64,000 bases of DNA from Bradyrhizobium sp. SRS-191 (GTDB lineage Bacteria > Pseudomonadota > Alphaproteobacteria > Rhizobiales > Xanthobacteraceae). Position 1 is the first letter of the stretch. The number at the start of each line of letters is the position of its first letter. Of this stretch, positions 55,295 to 63,976 are shown piece after piece. Location: assembly GCF_024586915.1 (NCBI RefSeq), contig NZ_JANBVS010000023.1:1-64000 (forward strand), given 5' to 3'. The notes under the pieces were generated by a model that had not been told where the DNA came from, did no database searches, and worked only from the letters and a program-made list of their open reading frames with translations. The position numbers were made by a program, and so were the translations under genes.

Positions 55295-56838
55295 ACCATC
55301 TCCTCGGACTTGCGCTTCTTGGCCTGCGCCGCGACCGCCTTGCGATACTTGTCGCGGAAGTCAGGACGCGCGACCGGAGTGCCCTGCCACACGCCCGCAG
55401 TGTCGCCCTCACCGACACCTTCGAAGAACTCGCGCATCTCGTCGAAGCGCGCCTTGCCTGATATCGCGGCATTGACGACCTGCGCCAGCGAGCCGGCGCC
55501 GGAGACGCCGAACAGCGGGCGCGCCGAAATCAGATTGGTGAAGTACAGCGACGGAATCGCGCGCGCCTTGGCCTTCTGGACGACCGGCGTGGTGCCGATC
55601 GCAAGATCCGGCGCGAATTCATCGACCGCGGCGAGATCCTGCTCCAGCGAGGCACGATATTGCACGCGCACGCCGCGCTGTTCGAGCCAGGCACAGTCGG
55701 CCTCCGACCAGCGCGTGCGCGGGCAGGCGGTGCCGACATAGCGCAGATCGGCGCCGCTCTCGACCAGCAGACGGCCGACCAGAAGCTCGGAGCCTTCGTA
55801 ACCCGACAGCGTGATGCGGCCGCGGATCGGCTTGTCAGCGAGCGCGCCGCGGATCGCCGGCAACACCGCATTCTTGGCAGCATCGATCTGCGCGCGTCCG
55901 ACGCCACAGACACTGCCGACCGCCTCGAGCCAATCCGCGGTGCCATCGCAGCCGACCGGCGCCGAGCCGATGATCGGCCGTCCCGCCGCCTCGAACTCGC
56001 GGATCGAGGCCGTGTAGAACGGATGGATTGCCGCGACCGCCGCGCAGTCGAGCGCGCCATACAGCTCGCGCCACTCGCGCGTCGGCACCGTTGGTCCGGC
56101 GGCGAGGCCCAGCGGCGCCAGCAGCATGCCGACGCCGACGGGATCGGCGGGGAACATCTCGCCCAGCAAGGTGATCGTCGGCTTGTCGCCGCGCGGCGCG
56201 CGTGGCGCCTGCACCGGCCCCTGCTCCGCCTCGCGCCGCGCATAGTTCAGCATCGCACCCGCAAGCACGTCCTTGGCCTCGGCATGGGTCGGCACGCCGA
56301 AGCCGGGCACGTCGATGCCGATCACGCGCACGCCGTTGATCTCCTTCGGGAGAATCTGCAGCGGCACGCCGGAGGCGGTGGGAACGCAGAGATTGATGAT
56401 GACGACGCAGTCGTAGTTCGCAGGGTCCGCGAGCTTGAACACCGCGTCGCGGATGTCCTCGAACAGTTTTCCGGTGACCAGCGTCTCCGAGTTGAACGGG
56501 ACGTAGCCGACGCTGCGCCGCGCGCCGTAGAAATGCGAGGTGAAGGTCAGGCCATAGACGCAGCAGGCCGAGCCCGACAGCACGGTCGCGGTGCGCCGCA
56601 TGCGCAAGCCGACGCGCAGCGAGCCGAACGCCGGGCACATGCTCTGCGGCTGGTCATGCGGCCCGGCCGGATAGTCGGCCGCGTAGCGCGCGAGCACCTC
56701 GCTCTTGCCGGCCGCCTCGGCGGCCTTCTTGAGCTCGGCCTTGCCGGCGTGGCAGCCAAGCGCCTCGGGCTGCGCCGGCATGACTGCCACCGCGCCGCTC
56801 TCCACGCTTACCGCCTGATGGACCACTGCATCGCTCAT
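55291..56838 (-). CDS. bchY: Chlorophyllide a reductase subunit BchY
   Basis: The NifD-like subunit (515 aa), pairing with BchZ. Cluster ligands lie in [16 protein letters not shown] and [20 protein letters not shown], plus [21 protein letters not shown] chose ATG 56838 ([12 protein letters not shown]); a GTG five codons earlier at 56853 is an alternative, and neither has a strong ribosome binding site. It begins 45 bp after bchX and ends in the bchZ start. Confidence 0.96.
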   Translation of the reverse strand: MSDAVVHQAVSVESGAVAVMPAQPEALGCHAGKAELKKAAEAAGKSEVLARYAADYPAGPHDQPQSMCPAFGSLRVGLRMRRTATVLSGSACCVYGLTFTSHFYGARRSVGYVPFNSETLVTGKLFEDIRDAVFKLADPANYDCVVIINLCVPTASGVPLQILPKEINGVRVIGIDVPGFGVPTHAEAKDVLAGAMLNYARREAEQGPVQAPRAPRGDKPTITLLGEMFPADPVGVGMLLAPLGLAAGPTVPTREWRELYGALDCAAVAAIHPFYTASIREFEAAGRPIIGSAPVGCDGTADWLEAVGSVCGVGRAQIDAAKNAVLPAIRGALADKPIRGRITLSGYEGSELLVGRLLVESGADLRYVGTACPRTRWSEADCAWLEQRGVRVQYRASLEQDLAAVDEFAPDLAIGTTPVVQKAKARAIPSLYFTNLISARPLFGVSGAGSLAQVVNAAISGKARFDEMREFFEGVGEGDTAGVWQGTPVARPDFRDKYRKAVAAQAKKRKSEEMV

Positions 56839-56883
56839 TGCACGAGATTCCACTACTCAATTCCGCTGCTCAGAACGCACCCA

Positions 56884-57894
56884 TCACACATTGTCGTAGA
56901 TCACTTCGAGCGAGGGCTTGGCGACCGCCGTGCTGCCGCACATGTCCTCGAGCGTCGCCTGCTCCAGCACCACGTCGCGGCCGACCTCCGAGGCCTTGAA
57001 CAGGCCGAGCAGGCCGTCCTGCGTCAGGGGATGCGGATGCTGCGGCGGCGCCTCGGCGACGTTGGTCGCGAGCTGCTCGAACAGCGGCGCCCAGGCCGTG
57101 CCGGGCTTGCCGATGATCTGATAGCTCGCACTCTTGCGGCGGATGTCGTCATCGGCCGGGATCGAGGCCAGCACGGGGATGCCGACGGCATCCGCAAATG
57201 CCTGCGCCTCGCCGGTGCCGTCATCCTTGTTGATGACGATGCCGGCGACGCCGACATTGCCGCCGAGCTTGCGGAAATACTCCACCGCCGAGCAGACATT
57301 GTTGGCGACGTAGAGCGACTGCAGGTCGTTGGAGCCGACGATGATCACCTTCTGGCACATGTCGCGCGCGATCGGCAGGCCGAAGCCGCCGCAGACGACG
57401 TCGCCGAGGAAATCGAGCAGGACGTAGTCGAAACCCCAATCGTGGAAGCCGAGCTTCTCGATCAGCTCGAAGCCGTGGATGATGCCGCGCCCGCCGCAGC
57501 CGCGGCCGACCTCGGGCCCGCCGAGCTCCATTGCGAACACGCCGTCGCGCTTGAAGCAGACGTCCCCGATCTTCACCTCTTCGCCGGCGAGCTTCTTCTT
57601 CGACGAGGTCTCCAGGATGGTCGGGCAGGCGCGGCCGCCGAACAACAGCGACGTCGTGTCGCTTTTCGGGTCGCAACCGATCAGCAGCACCTTCTTGCCC
57701 TGCTGCGCCATCATGTAGGACAAATTGGCGAGCGTGAAGCTCTTGCCGATGCCGCCCTTGCCGTAGATCGCGATGATCTGCGTGGCCTTCTTCGGCGCAG
57801 CCGTCACCGGCGCATCCGGCTCGATCGCGGCCTCGGCACGCAGGGCATCCGTCATCGCAGCCATGTTGGCGCTGATCTTGGTCGGGGCGTTCAT
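56884..57894 (-). CDS. bchX: Chlorophyllide a reductase iron protein BchX
   Basis: The NifH-like ATPase (336 aa) that drives BchYZ. The P-loop [20 protein letters not shown] has Phe where BchL has Thr, the usual BchX variant. Cluster Cys lie in VGRGCGGRGIIHG and [15 protein letters not shown]. The ATG at 57894 (MNAPTKISANMA) overlaps the bchC stop by 4 bp. The N-terminal extension of about 40 residues before the P-loop is normal for BchX. Confidence 0.97.
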   Translation of the reverse strand: MNAPTKISANMAAMTDALRAEAAIEPDAPVTAAPKKATQIIAIYGKGGIGKSFTLANLSYMMAQQGKKVLLIGCDPKSDTTSLLFGGRACPTILETSSKKKLAGEEVKIGDVCFKRDGVFAMELGGPEVGRGCGGRGIIHGFELIEKLGFHDWGFDYVLLDFLGDVVCGGFGLPIARDMCQKVIIVGSNDLQSLYVANNVCSAVEYFRKLGGNVGVAGIVINKDDGTGEAQAFADAVGIPVLASIPADDDIRRKSASYQIIGKPGTAWAPLFEQLATNVAEAPPQHPHPLTQDGLLGLFKASEVGRDVVLEQATLEDMCGSTAVAKPSLEVIYDNV

Positions 57895-58832
57895 GCGGCT
57901 GCTCTCCAGTCCAGGACCATCTTGAGACATGACGGATCGTCGAACGCGGTCCGGTAGGCGCTCTCTGCGGAAGACGCTTCCGCGTGATGCGTGATCAGCC
58001 CGTCCAGCGACAGCCGGCCGGTGTCGATCAGATTGCGCACCGCGAGCAGATCCTCATGCTTCCATTCGGCGGCGACGCGGATCGCCGCCTCGCGCATGAA
58101 GGCCGGCGGATAGGAGAAGGTCAGCGGTGCGCTGTAGAAGCCGGCGAGGATGATCTCGCCCCGCGGCGCCAGACGCGCAATGAGACTGTCGAGCATGCCG
58201 GCATCGCCGCTGGCATCGAAGATCAGGCGGTAGTCGCGCTTTTGGTCGTGAGCAGGATCGATGACGCGATAGCCCATGGCGCCGACAGCGCGCTCGGGAT
58301 TGCTCTCCCACACGACCGGCGGGTCGCCGCCCATCGCCACGATCAGCCGCGCGAGCAGACGACCGAGCACGCCATGACCCACCACGCATTCGGCCTGGCC
58401 GTCACCGCCGATCGACAGAGCATGATACGCGGTCGCCGCCAGCGCCATCAGCACGCCGCGCTCGCCGGTCGCCTCGTCGATCGCCACGATGCGTTGGGCT
58501 GGAACGGTGAGACGCGAGGCAGCCGCGCCGAACAGGCTCTTGACCTCGCCGAAGCAGCGCGCCGCGCCCGGCACAAACACCCGCTCGCCCTTCCGAAAAC
58601 CGGAATGCGGTGCAGCCTGCGCGACGCGGCCCACGGCCTCGTAGCCCGGCACGAGCGGATAGCCCATGCCCGGGAACTGCGGCATACGCCCTTCGTACAG
58701 CAACCGCTCGGTGCCGGTGCTGATCGCGCTCCATTCGATGTCGACGGTCAGGCAGTCCGGGGCGTCTGCGAGCACCAGGTGCTGCAGCGACAATTGCCTC
58801 GGCCTCCCTAGTACGACGGCGATCGCGTCCAT
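57891..58832 (-). CDS. bchC: Bacteriochlorophyllide dehydrogenase BchC
   Basis: A medium-chain dehydrogenase-like enzyme (313 aa) that oxidises the 3-hydroxyethyl group to acetyl. It starts MDAIAVVLGRPRQLSLQHLV, with the GroES-like part SAISTGTERLLYEGRMPQFP and the nucleotide-binding part CVVGHGVLGRLLARLIVAMG. The ATG at 58832 has a GGGGAG ribosome binding site. A pair of PpsR boxes lies 37-80 bp upstream, as in Rhodobacter bchC promoters. It is coupled to bchX. Confidence 0.96.
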   Translation of the reverse strand: MDAIAVVLGRPRQLSLQHLVLADAPDCLTVDIEWSAISTGTERLLYEGRMPQFPGMGYPLVPGYEAVGRVAQAAPHSGFRKGERVFVPGAARCFGEVKSLFGAAASRLTVPAQRIVAIDEATGERGVLMALAATAYHALSIGGDGQAECVVGHGVLGRLLARLIVAMGGDPPVVWESNPERAVGAMGYRVIDPAHDQKRDYRLIFDASGDAGMLDSLIARLAPRGEIILAGFYSAPLTFSYPPAFMREAAIRVAAEWKHEDLLAVRNLIDTGRLSLDGLITHHAEASSAESAYRTAFDDPSCLKMVLDWRAAA

Positions 58833-58868
58833 TGCCCAACTCCCCGGCGACGCCCGCTTAGTTACGGG

Positions 58869-58912
58869 TGTCAGGTTAGTCGGACCACACAAAGTGTCAA
58901 TATAAATTTACA
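58869..58912 (-). promoter_or_regulatory. Tandem PpsR boxes at the bchC promoter
   Basis: TGTCAATATAAATTTACA (58895-58912) matches TGT-N12-ACA exactly. A degenerate copy TGTCAGGTTAGTCGGACC (58869-58886) lies 8 bp away. Pairs about 8 bp apart are the known CrtJ/PpsR arrangement at bchC. Confidence 0.85.
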
Positions 58913-58921
58913 TTCCAAGTG

Positions 58922-60067
58922 TCAGCTTTTCGCGACAATCACGCTGGCGATCAAGGGGATCCGCGTGCGAAGCACTCGCACCTGCGAAAAGCCTGCCAGA
59001 TTCAGCAGCTCGCGCAGACGGTTCGCGCTGCGCGGCCGGCCCTGCCCCATCGCGCGGAGATAGATCTCGAAATAGGCGCTGACGCCGTCGCTGCCCCCGG
59101 CCGCGGCGCGCATCGGCTCGCCGAGCAGCAGCACCCCCTCATCGGGCAACGCCGCCCGCACCTTGGCAAGCAGGTGCGCCACCGCGTCGTCGTCGTGATC
59201 ATGCACCACGCGAATCAGCGAGATCACGTCGGCGCCGGATGGCAGCGGATCGTCGTAGAAGCTGCCCGGCGTGATCGTCGTGCGATCGGCCAGCCCGGCC
59301 TTCGACAGGCGCTCCCCGGCAATCGCTGCGACCCCGGGCAGATCGAACAGCTGCAGTTGCAGCTGCGGCGCTGCCCGCGCGGCGGCGGCGAGGAAGCTGC
59401 CGTCACCGCCGCCGACATCGAGCAGGCAGCGATGGCCGGTCAACGGATAGGCTGACAGCACCAGATCCGCGATCATCGGCTGCGACGCCGCCATCAGCGC
59501 CGTGTAGGGCGCGACATCGTCGCGCGTGAGCGAGGCGCCGCCATGGTCGAGCGCATAGGGCCAGTAATGCGCGAGGCGACGCTCGCGATCATGGCCGCGC
59601 AGCAGCGTCAGGGGATCGCCGAGATCGGCGTAGAGCGCGGCGTGATGCCGGACCATCGCGGCAATACCGGGATTGCCGAGCAGCGCCGCACCGAGCGGCC
59701 CGAGGCCATAGCGGGCCGCGCCGCGACGCTCGAGCAACTGCAGGGCGCAGGCGGCCTCGCACAGGCTCTCCATCGACGCGACAGGGATCGCCCCGCGCGC
59801 GGCCAGCGCCGCGAGGTCGCGCGGTCCCGCACGCAGCGTCTCGAACAGATCGAGCTGCACGCAGGCGGAAAGCGTCTGCGAGTAGACGAAGCCGGCGCAC
59901 AGATCGAACAGCTCCGCCGCCCGCCGGCGCGCGATCGGCCGCGTCAACGGAAACGCCGCAGCCCAGCGCTGGAACGCGGCACTCGCCAGCAGCGCATCGC
60001 GCCAGCCGCGCCAGCGATCTCCGAAGCTCTCCGGCGCCGGCGTGTCGTGGCGGATCGCGGCGGGCAT
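58922..60067 (-). CDS. crtF: Hydroxyneurosporene O-methyltransferase CrtF
   Basis: A SAM-dependent carotenoid O-methyltransferase (381 aa) making the methoxy groups of spirilloxanthin-type carotenoids. There is an N-terminal dimerisation/winged-helix part (LFDLCAGFVYSQTLSACVQL) and SAM motif CLLDVGGGDGSFLAAAAR, then LIRVVHDHDDDAV. I chose ATG 60067 (MPAAIRHDTPAPES); a TTG at 60142 would add 25 non-conserved residues. It ends 10 bp before the bchC PpsR boxes and follows crtE after a repeat-filled gap. Confidence 0.94.
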   Translation of the reverse strand: MPAAIRHDTPAPESFGDRWRGWRDALLASAAFQRWAAAFPLTRPIARRRAAELFDLCAGFVYSQTLSACVQLDLFETLRAGPRDLAALAARGAIPVASMESLCEAACALQLLERRGAARYGLGPLGAALLGNPGIAAMVRHHAALYADLGDPLTLLRGHDRERRLAHYWPYALDHGGASLTRDDVAPYTALMAASQPMIADLVLSAYPLTGHRCLLDVGGGDGSFLAAAARAAPQLQLQLFDLPGVAAIAGERLSKAGLADRTTITPGSFYDDPLPSGADVISLIRVVHDHDDDAVAHLLAKVRAALPDEGVLLLGEPMRAAAGGSDGVSAYFEIYLRAMGQGRPRSANRLRELLNLAGFSQVRVLRTRIPLIASVIVAKS

Positions 60068-60145
60068 CGCGCTTAAGGCTCCAACGAGAGAATCTGTGTC
60101 TGCGCTGGCTGGCGCGACTGATTGGCTCGAAAGGATCGACAAACG

Positions 60146-60212
60146 AAGCTGCCCACCCTCCCCTGGAGGGGGAGGGTCGTCGCGCGCAAAGCGCGCGGCG
60201 TGGTGGGGTGAG
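60146..60212 (+). repeat. GC-rich repeat, family B, copy 1
   Basis: It contains CCCTCCCCTGGAGGGGGAGG, then GCGCGCAAAGCGCGC, then GTGGTGGGGTG. A matching inverted copy lies at 60297-60360. The two enclose about 85 bp. Confidence 0.75.
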
Positions 60213-60296
60213 CCCGGAAATAAGTGCGGATGAGGCCAGCGGTTCTCAGTTCTGACTGTCTCCGGTCATGGGGCATCACGAGCACCGCGTGCGCCG

Positions 60297-60360
60297 ATAG
60301 TCTGTCACCCCACCCCGGCGCGCATGCGCGCCGCCCCTCCCCCTCCAGGGGAGGGTGAAC
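60297..60360 (-). repeat. GC-rich repeat, family B, copy 2 (inverted)
   Basis: It reads CACCCCACCCCGGCGCGCAT, then GCGCGCCGCCCCTCCCCCTC, then CAGGGGAGGGTG, the reverse of the copy at 60146-60212 with a slightly different inner palindrome. Confidence 0.75.
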
Positions 60361-60406
60361 ATCGCACGCGTGGCGGGACGTCAACATCCCGGTCCTGTTC
60401 TGATGC

Positions 60407-61276
60407 TCACGCCGCCGACGCCGCGAGGCGGCGCGGCACCAGGCGCTTGGCTTCCTGCTCCATCAGCATGCGCAGCTCGTGCGCGTGGGCGCAGGGCGGC
60501 ATGGTGCGGATGCCCTCGGCGACGAGATCGTGCAGATAGGTGACAGCACCGCTGAGGCCATAGCGCAGCACCGCATTGGGCCGCCCGAGGGCTGCATCCT
60601 GCCCGACCGGCTTGCCCGCCTCCTCCTCGTCGCTGGCCGCATCACGAATGTCATCGGCGACCTGATAAGCCTCGCCGATGGTCTCGCCGAGCGTGCGCCA
60701 CGCCTCCGGATTCTCATGACCCGCCGCGGCGGCGCCCGAGACGGTGGCGGCCGCAAACAAGGCGCCGGTCTTCGACCGGTGATAGCGCGACAGGTCGATC
60801 TCCGGTTCGCATTCCCAGGCCTGTCCGGCGGCGATGCCATGCGGCACGCCGACGGCATCGCCGATGGTAGCAATGAGCTGCGCCAACCGCAGCGGCGAGC
60901 AGCGTGACTTGGCAAGCGTCTGGAAGGCGAGCACGATCAGCGCGTCACCGGCGAGCACCGCGAGCGGCTCGCCGAACGCGGCATGCACCGATGGCCGGCC
61001 GCGCCGCAGCTTGGCATTGTCGAAGCACGGCAGATCGTCATGCACCAGCGAGGCGCAGTGCAACAGCTCGATCGCCGATCCCGCCGCGTCCGTCGCGGCC
61101 GGCTCGTCGTCGCCGCAAGCCGCGGCCACCGCGTGACAGAGTCGGGGCCGCACCCGAGCGCCCTTGGGAAAGACCGCCGCCTGCATCGCCGCTGAGAGCC
61201 GTGGCGGACATCCGGGCCGGTCGGCCAGCGCGACCGCAGCGACGAGGGATTTTTCGATCCGGGCCATCACGTCCAT
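60407..61276 (-). CDS. crtE: Geranylgeranyl diphosphate synthase CrtE
   Basis: A trans-isoprenyl diphosphate synthase (289 aa) supplying GGPP to carotenoids and to the bacteriochlorophyll tail. The first Asp-rich motif is LVHDDLPCFDNAKLRRGRPS and the second is YQVADDIRDAASDEEE. I chose ATG 61276 (MDVMARIEKSLV) with GGGGAGG 6 bp upstream, over an ATG nine codons earlier. It heads the crt/bch/puf superoperon and is divergent from crtD over a pair of PpsR boxes. Confidence 0.95.
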   Translation of the reverse strand: MDVMARIEKSLVAAVALADRPGCPPRLSAAMQAAVFPKGARVRPRLCHAVAAACGDDEPAATDAAGSAIELLHCASLVHDDLPCFDNAKLRRGRPSVHAAFGEPLAVLAGDALIVLAFQTLAKSRCSPLRLAQLIATIGDAVGVPHGIAAGQAWECEPEIDLSRYHRSKTGALFAAATVSGAAAAGHENPEAWRTLGETIGEAYQVADDIRDAASDEEEAGKPVGQDAALGRPNAVLRYGLSGAVTYLHDLVAEGIRTMPPCAHAHELRMLMEQEAKRLVPRRLAASAA

Positions 61277-61321
61277 GCCAGCCTCCCCTGCCGCGAGGCC
61301 CAAGGTATCGAGGGCTCGCTA

Positions 61322-61364
61322 TGTAAATTTCAGCTTACACCCATACTGTAAATCATGCTAGACA
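61322..61364. promoter_or_regulatory. Paired PpsR boxes between crtE and crtD
   Basis: TGTAAATTTCAGCTTACA (61322-61339) and TGTAAATCATGCTAGACA (61347-61364) both match TGT-N12-ACA exactly and are 7 bp apart. They lie in the short divergent promoter region, so one cluster can repress both crtE-crtF-bchCXYZ and crtDC. Confidence 0.9.
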
Positions 61365-61401
61365 TTTCCGGCGTCAAGTCCCGCGGACAGGAGTGCGAGC
61401 A

Positions 61402-62931
61402 ATGGCCGATCACCGCGTGATCGTGGTTGGCGCCGGGATTGCCGGCCTCAGCGCTGCGCTCACCCTCGCCGCGCGAGGAGCCGAGGTGACGGTGCTGGAG
61501 CGCGCGCCCGCGCCCGGCGGCAAGATGCGGCAGGTCGCGATCGGACCCGCGCGCATCGACTCCGGTCCCACCGTGTTCACGATGCGCTGGGTGTTCGACG
61601 AGTTGTTCGACGAGATCGGCACCTCACTCGATGATCATCTCACGCTGACGCCGCTCGACATCCTCGCACGTCACACCTGGACCGATCGCCGCACGCTCGA
61701 CCTGTTCGCCGACGAGGACCGCTCGGCTGACGCGATCGGCCATTTCGCCGGGCGCGGCGAGGCCGAGGGCTATCGCGCGTTCTGCCGCGACGCGCGCCGC
61801 ATCTTCGAAACGCTCAGAGATCCCTTCATTCGCACGCCGGCGCCGAGCATGACGCATCTCCTGCGCAATGCCGGCTTCCGCGACCTCACGGCAATCCGTC
61901 CGTTCCAGACCTTGTGGAAGGCGCTCGGAGGTTATTTTCGCGATGCCCGACTGCAGCAGCTGTTCGGGCGCTACGCCACCTATTGCGGCTCGTCGCCGTT
62001 CCACGCACCGGCGACGCTGATGCTGGTCGCCCATGTCGAGCAGTCCGGCGTCTGGCTGATCGATGGCGGCATGCACGAGCTCGCTTCATGCTTGGCCGCG
62101 CTGGCGCGGCGCCACGCGGTCAGCATCCGCTATGACAGCGAGGTCGCCGGCATCGTCACGCAGAGCGGCCGCGCGACAGGTGTCCGGCTTGCCGATGGCG
62201 AGCAGATCGCGGCCGATGCCGTGATCGCAACCGCCGATGTCGCCGCGCTGGCGCAGGGCCTGTTCGGGACGGACGCGGCGCGCGCCCTGCCCGCGATCCC
62301 GGAGTCGGCGCGCTCGCTCTCGGCCATGACCTGGAGCTGCCTCGCGCGCGCCGACGGCTTTCCGCTCGTGCGACACAACGTGTTCTTCTCGCGCGACTAC
62401 CGCGCCGAGTTCGACCAGCTGATCGAGCGCCTGATGATGCCGGCCGAGCCGACAGTCTACGTCTGCGCGCAGGACCGCGACGACCAGCCGCGCCAGCCCG
62501 GCACGAACGAGCCGCTGTTCGTGCTGATCAACGCGCCCGCGTCAGGTGATCATCATCGCTTCGCTCCCTCGGAGATCAGCCAATGTGCCCGCCAGACCTT
62601 CGACCTGTTGCAGCGCTGCGGCCTGAGCATCGCGACGACGCCGGAACTGACCCGCGTGACGACGCCGGCGGATTTCAACCGGATGTTTCCGGGCACGGGG
62701 GGCGCTCTGTACGGCCGCAGCTCGCACGGCTGGATGGCCTCGTTCCAGCGGCCGGGCGCGCAGACCAGGCTGCCGGGGCTCTATGTGGCGGGAGGCAGCG
62801 CGCATCCGGGACCGGGCGTGCCCATGGCGGCACTGTCGGGCCGGATGGCAGCCAGCAGGGTGATTCTGGACCTCGCTTCGATCGCCCCGTCCCGAAGGAC
62901 GGCTATGCGTGGTGGTATGTCGACGCGCTGA
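61402..62931 (+). CDS. crtD: Methoxyneurosporene (hydroxyneurosporene) 3,4-desaturase CrtD
   Basis: A phytoene-desaturase-family FAD enzyme (509 aa) that introduces C3,4 double bonds. It starts MADHRVIVVGAGIAGLSAAL (FAD fold), with APGGKMRQVAIGPARIDSGP following, and the C-terminal carotenoid desaturase signature GLYVAGGSAHPGPGVPMAAL. It ends in a Ser/Arg-rich tail (SRRTAMRGGMSTR) as usual for CrtD. ATG 61402 has GGAG 9 bp upstream; a GTG three codons earlier is less likely. Its 3' end overlaps the conserved start of crtC. Confidence 0.95.
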   Translation: MADHRVIVVGAGIAGLSAALTLAARGAEVTVLERAPAPGGKMRQVAIGPARIDSGPTVFTMRWVFDELFDEIGTSLDDHLTLTPLDILARHTWTDRRTLDLFADEDRSADAIGHFAGRGEAEGYRAFCRDARRIFETLRDPFIRTPAPSMTHLLRNAGFRDLTAIRPFQTLWKALGGYFRDARLQQLFGRYATYCGSSPFHAPATLMLVAHVEQSGVWLIDGGMHELASCLAALARRHAVSIRYDSEVAGIVTQSGRATGVRLADGEQIAADAVIATADVAALAQGLFGTDAARALPAIPESARSLSAMTWSCLARADGFPLVRHNVFFSRDYRAEFDQLIERLMMPAEPTVYVCAQDRDDQPRQPGTNEPLFVLINAPASGDHHRFAPSEISQCARQTFDLLQRCGLSIATTPELTRVTTPADFNRMFPGTGGALYGRSSHGWMASFQRPGAQTRLPGLYVAGGSAHPGPGVPMAALSGRMAASRVILDLASIAPSRRTAMRGGMSTR

Positions 62932-63806
62932 GCGATGACGGCCGTTTCGGACTCACCATCATCGCCTTCGTCGGCAGCGTGTTCTCGCCGTATTATGCAT
63001 GGGCGCGGCGACGCGGTCCGGCGGATCCGGAAAATCATTGCGCGCTCAACGTCGCGCTCTATGGCGAGCGCGCGCGGCGCTGGTCCATGACCGAGCGCGG
63101 CCGGGGCGCAATCGCGCGCGATCAGTCCCGCTTTGCCATCGGGCCGAGCAGCTTGAGCTGGAACGGCCGCGAGCTGTCGATCGACATCAGCGAGGTCACG
63201 GTGCCATGGCCGCTGCCTCTGCGCGGCAAGGTGCGCGTCGTCCCGACCGCGCTGAACCCGGTCGCGTTCACGCTCGATGCCGAAGGACGCCATCGCTGGC
63301 AGCCGATCGCGCCGTGCTGCCGCGTGGCGGTCGACTTCGATCATCCGGAGCTGCACTGGCGCGGCGACGGCTATTTCGACCTCAACCACGGCGACGCGCC
63401 GCTGGAGCGCGACTTCCAGAGCTGGCAATGGTCGCGCGCCGCAACGCGCACCGGCACGGTGATCTCCTACGACACCGTGGCACGCGCCGGCGCCGACAGG
63501 ACGATCGCCCTGCACGTCGATCCCGACGCGCAGTTGAGGCGCATTGCGCCGCTGGTCGATACTCCTCTGCGCAAGACATTGTGGCGCGTCGACCGTAGCG
63601 CCCGCGCCGATGCGGAGACATCCGTGCGCGTGGCAAGCACCTTGGAGGACGCCCCCTTCTACGCCCGCAGCCACCTCGCCGCCCGCATCCATGGCGAGGA
63701 CACAGCCATGATGCATGAAAGCCTCTCACTCGACCGCTTCCAGATGCCGATCGTCCAGGCCATGCTGCCGTTCAGGATGCCGCGGCGGGCGGGATGGAGA
63801 GGATGA
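62862..63806 (+). CDS. crtC: Carotenoid 1,2-hydratase CrtC (start undefined)
   Basis: The hydratase adds water to the psi end of neurosporene or lycopene. The conserved CrtC sequence is clear from FDRPVPKDGYAWWYVDALSD through TIIAFVGSVFSPYYAWARRR, NHCALNVALYGERARRWSMT and FDHPELHWRGDGYFDLNHGD to the C-terminus (FQMPIVQAMLPFRMP). The frame, however, has no ATG, GTG or TTG between the ATG at 62583, deep inside crtD, and a GTG well inside the domain at about 62967. The 5' boundary given is therefore approximate. It overlaps the crtD end by about 70 bp, so translation coupled to crtD termination is possible. Confidence 0.85.
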   Translation, partial: DSGPRFDRPVPKDGYAWWYVDALSDDGRFGLTIIAFVGSVFSPYYAWARRRGPADPENHCALNVALYGERARRWSMTERGRGAIARDQSRFAIGPSSLSWNGRELSIDISEVTVPWPLPLRGKVRVVPTALNPVAFTLDAEGRHRWQPIAPCCRVAVDFDHPELHWRGDGYFDLNHGDAPLERDFQSWQWSRAATRTGTVISYDTVARAGADRTIALHVDPDAQLRRIAPLVDTPLRKTLWRVDRSARADAETSVRVASTLEDAPFYARSHLAARIHGEDTAMMHESLSLDRFQMPIVQAMLPFRMPRRAGWRG

Positions 63807-63862
63807 CGTTGATAGATTCGCGCCAACGCCACCGGCGCGCGCCACTCGGGTGGTAAACGCTG

Positions 63863-63919
63863 ACTTGAGCGACAAACACTTACTTGTGCGACAAACACTC
63901 GCGTTCGCAACAAACAAAG
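63863..63919 (+). repeat. Three tandem 19-bp repeats after crtC
   Basis: ACTTGAGCGACAAACACTT is followed by ACTTGTGCGACAAACACTC and the diverged GCGTTCGCAACAAACAAAG, directly adjoining. They lie 57 bp after the crtC stop in AT-richer DNA with no gene. Confidence 0.8.
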
Positions 63920-63924
63920 CCGTC

Positions 63925-63976
63925 GTCCCGGACAAGCCGTGATGCGCGCCAGCGCGTCACGGCGCCGATCCGGGAC
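63925..63976. repeat. Inverted repeat near the right edge
   Basis: GTCCCGGA (63925-63932) and TCCGGGAC (63969-63976) bracket an inner hairpin CCGTGATGCGC...GCGCGTCACGG. The CCGTCGTCCCGGACAAG...GATCCGGGACCCATA pattern is like dispersed intergenic repeats of Bradyrhizobium. It may also act as a terminator of crtC. The remaining bases to 64000 hold nothing I can assign. Confidence 0.6.

Larger units (their letters stand above)
60068..60406. other. crtE-crtF intergenic region with family B repeats
   Basis: This 339-bp gap interrupts the crtE-crtF pair. It has no credible gene and is largely made of two inverted copies of a GC-rich repeat (annotated separately). In Rhodobacter crtE and crtF are closely linked, so insertion of a mobile repeat is likely here. 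Confidence 0.6.

Noticed and set aside
55660-57957. 765-aa plus-strand open frame over bchX/bchY
   Set aside because: Antisense shadow spanning two real genes and their gap; not a plausible protein.
62583-63806. 407-aa CrtC starting at the ATG inside crtD
   Set aside because: About 95 extra residues would be out-of-frame crtD sequence with no resemblance to CrtC, so this start is unlikely even though it is the only canonical one.
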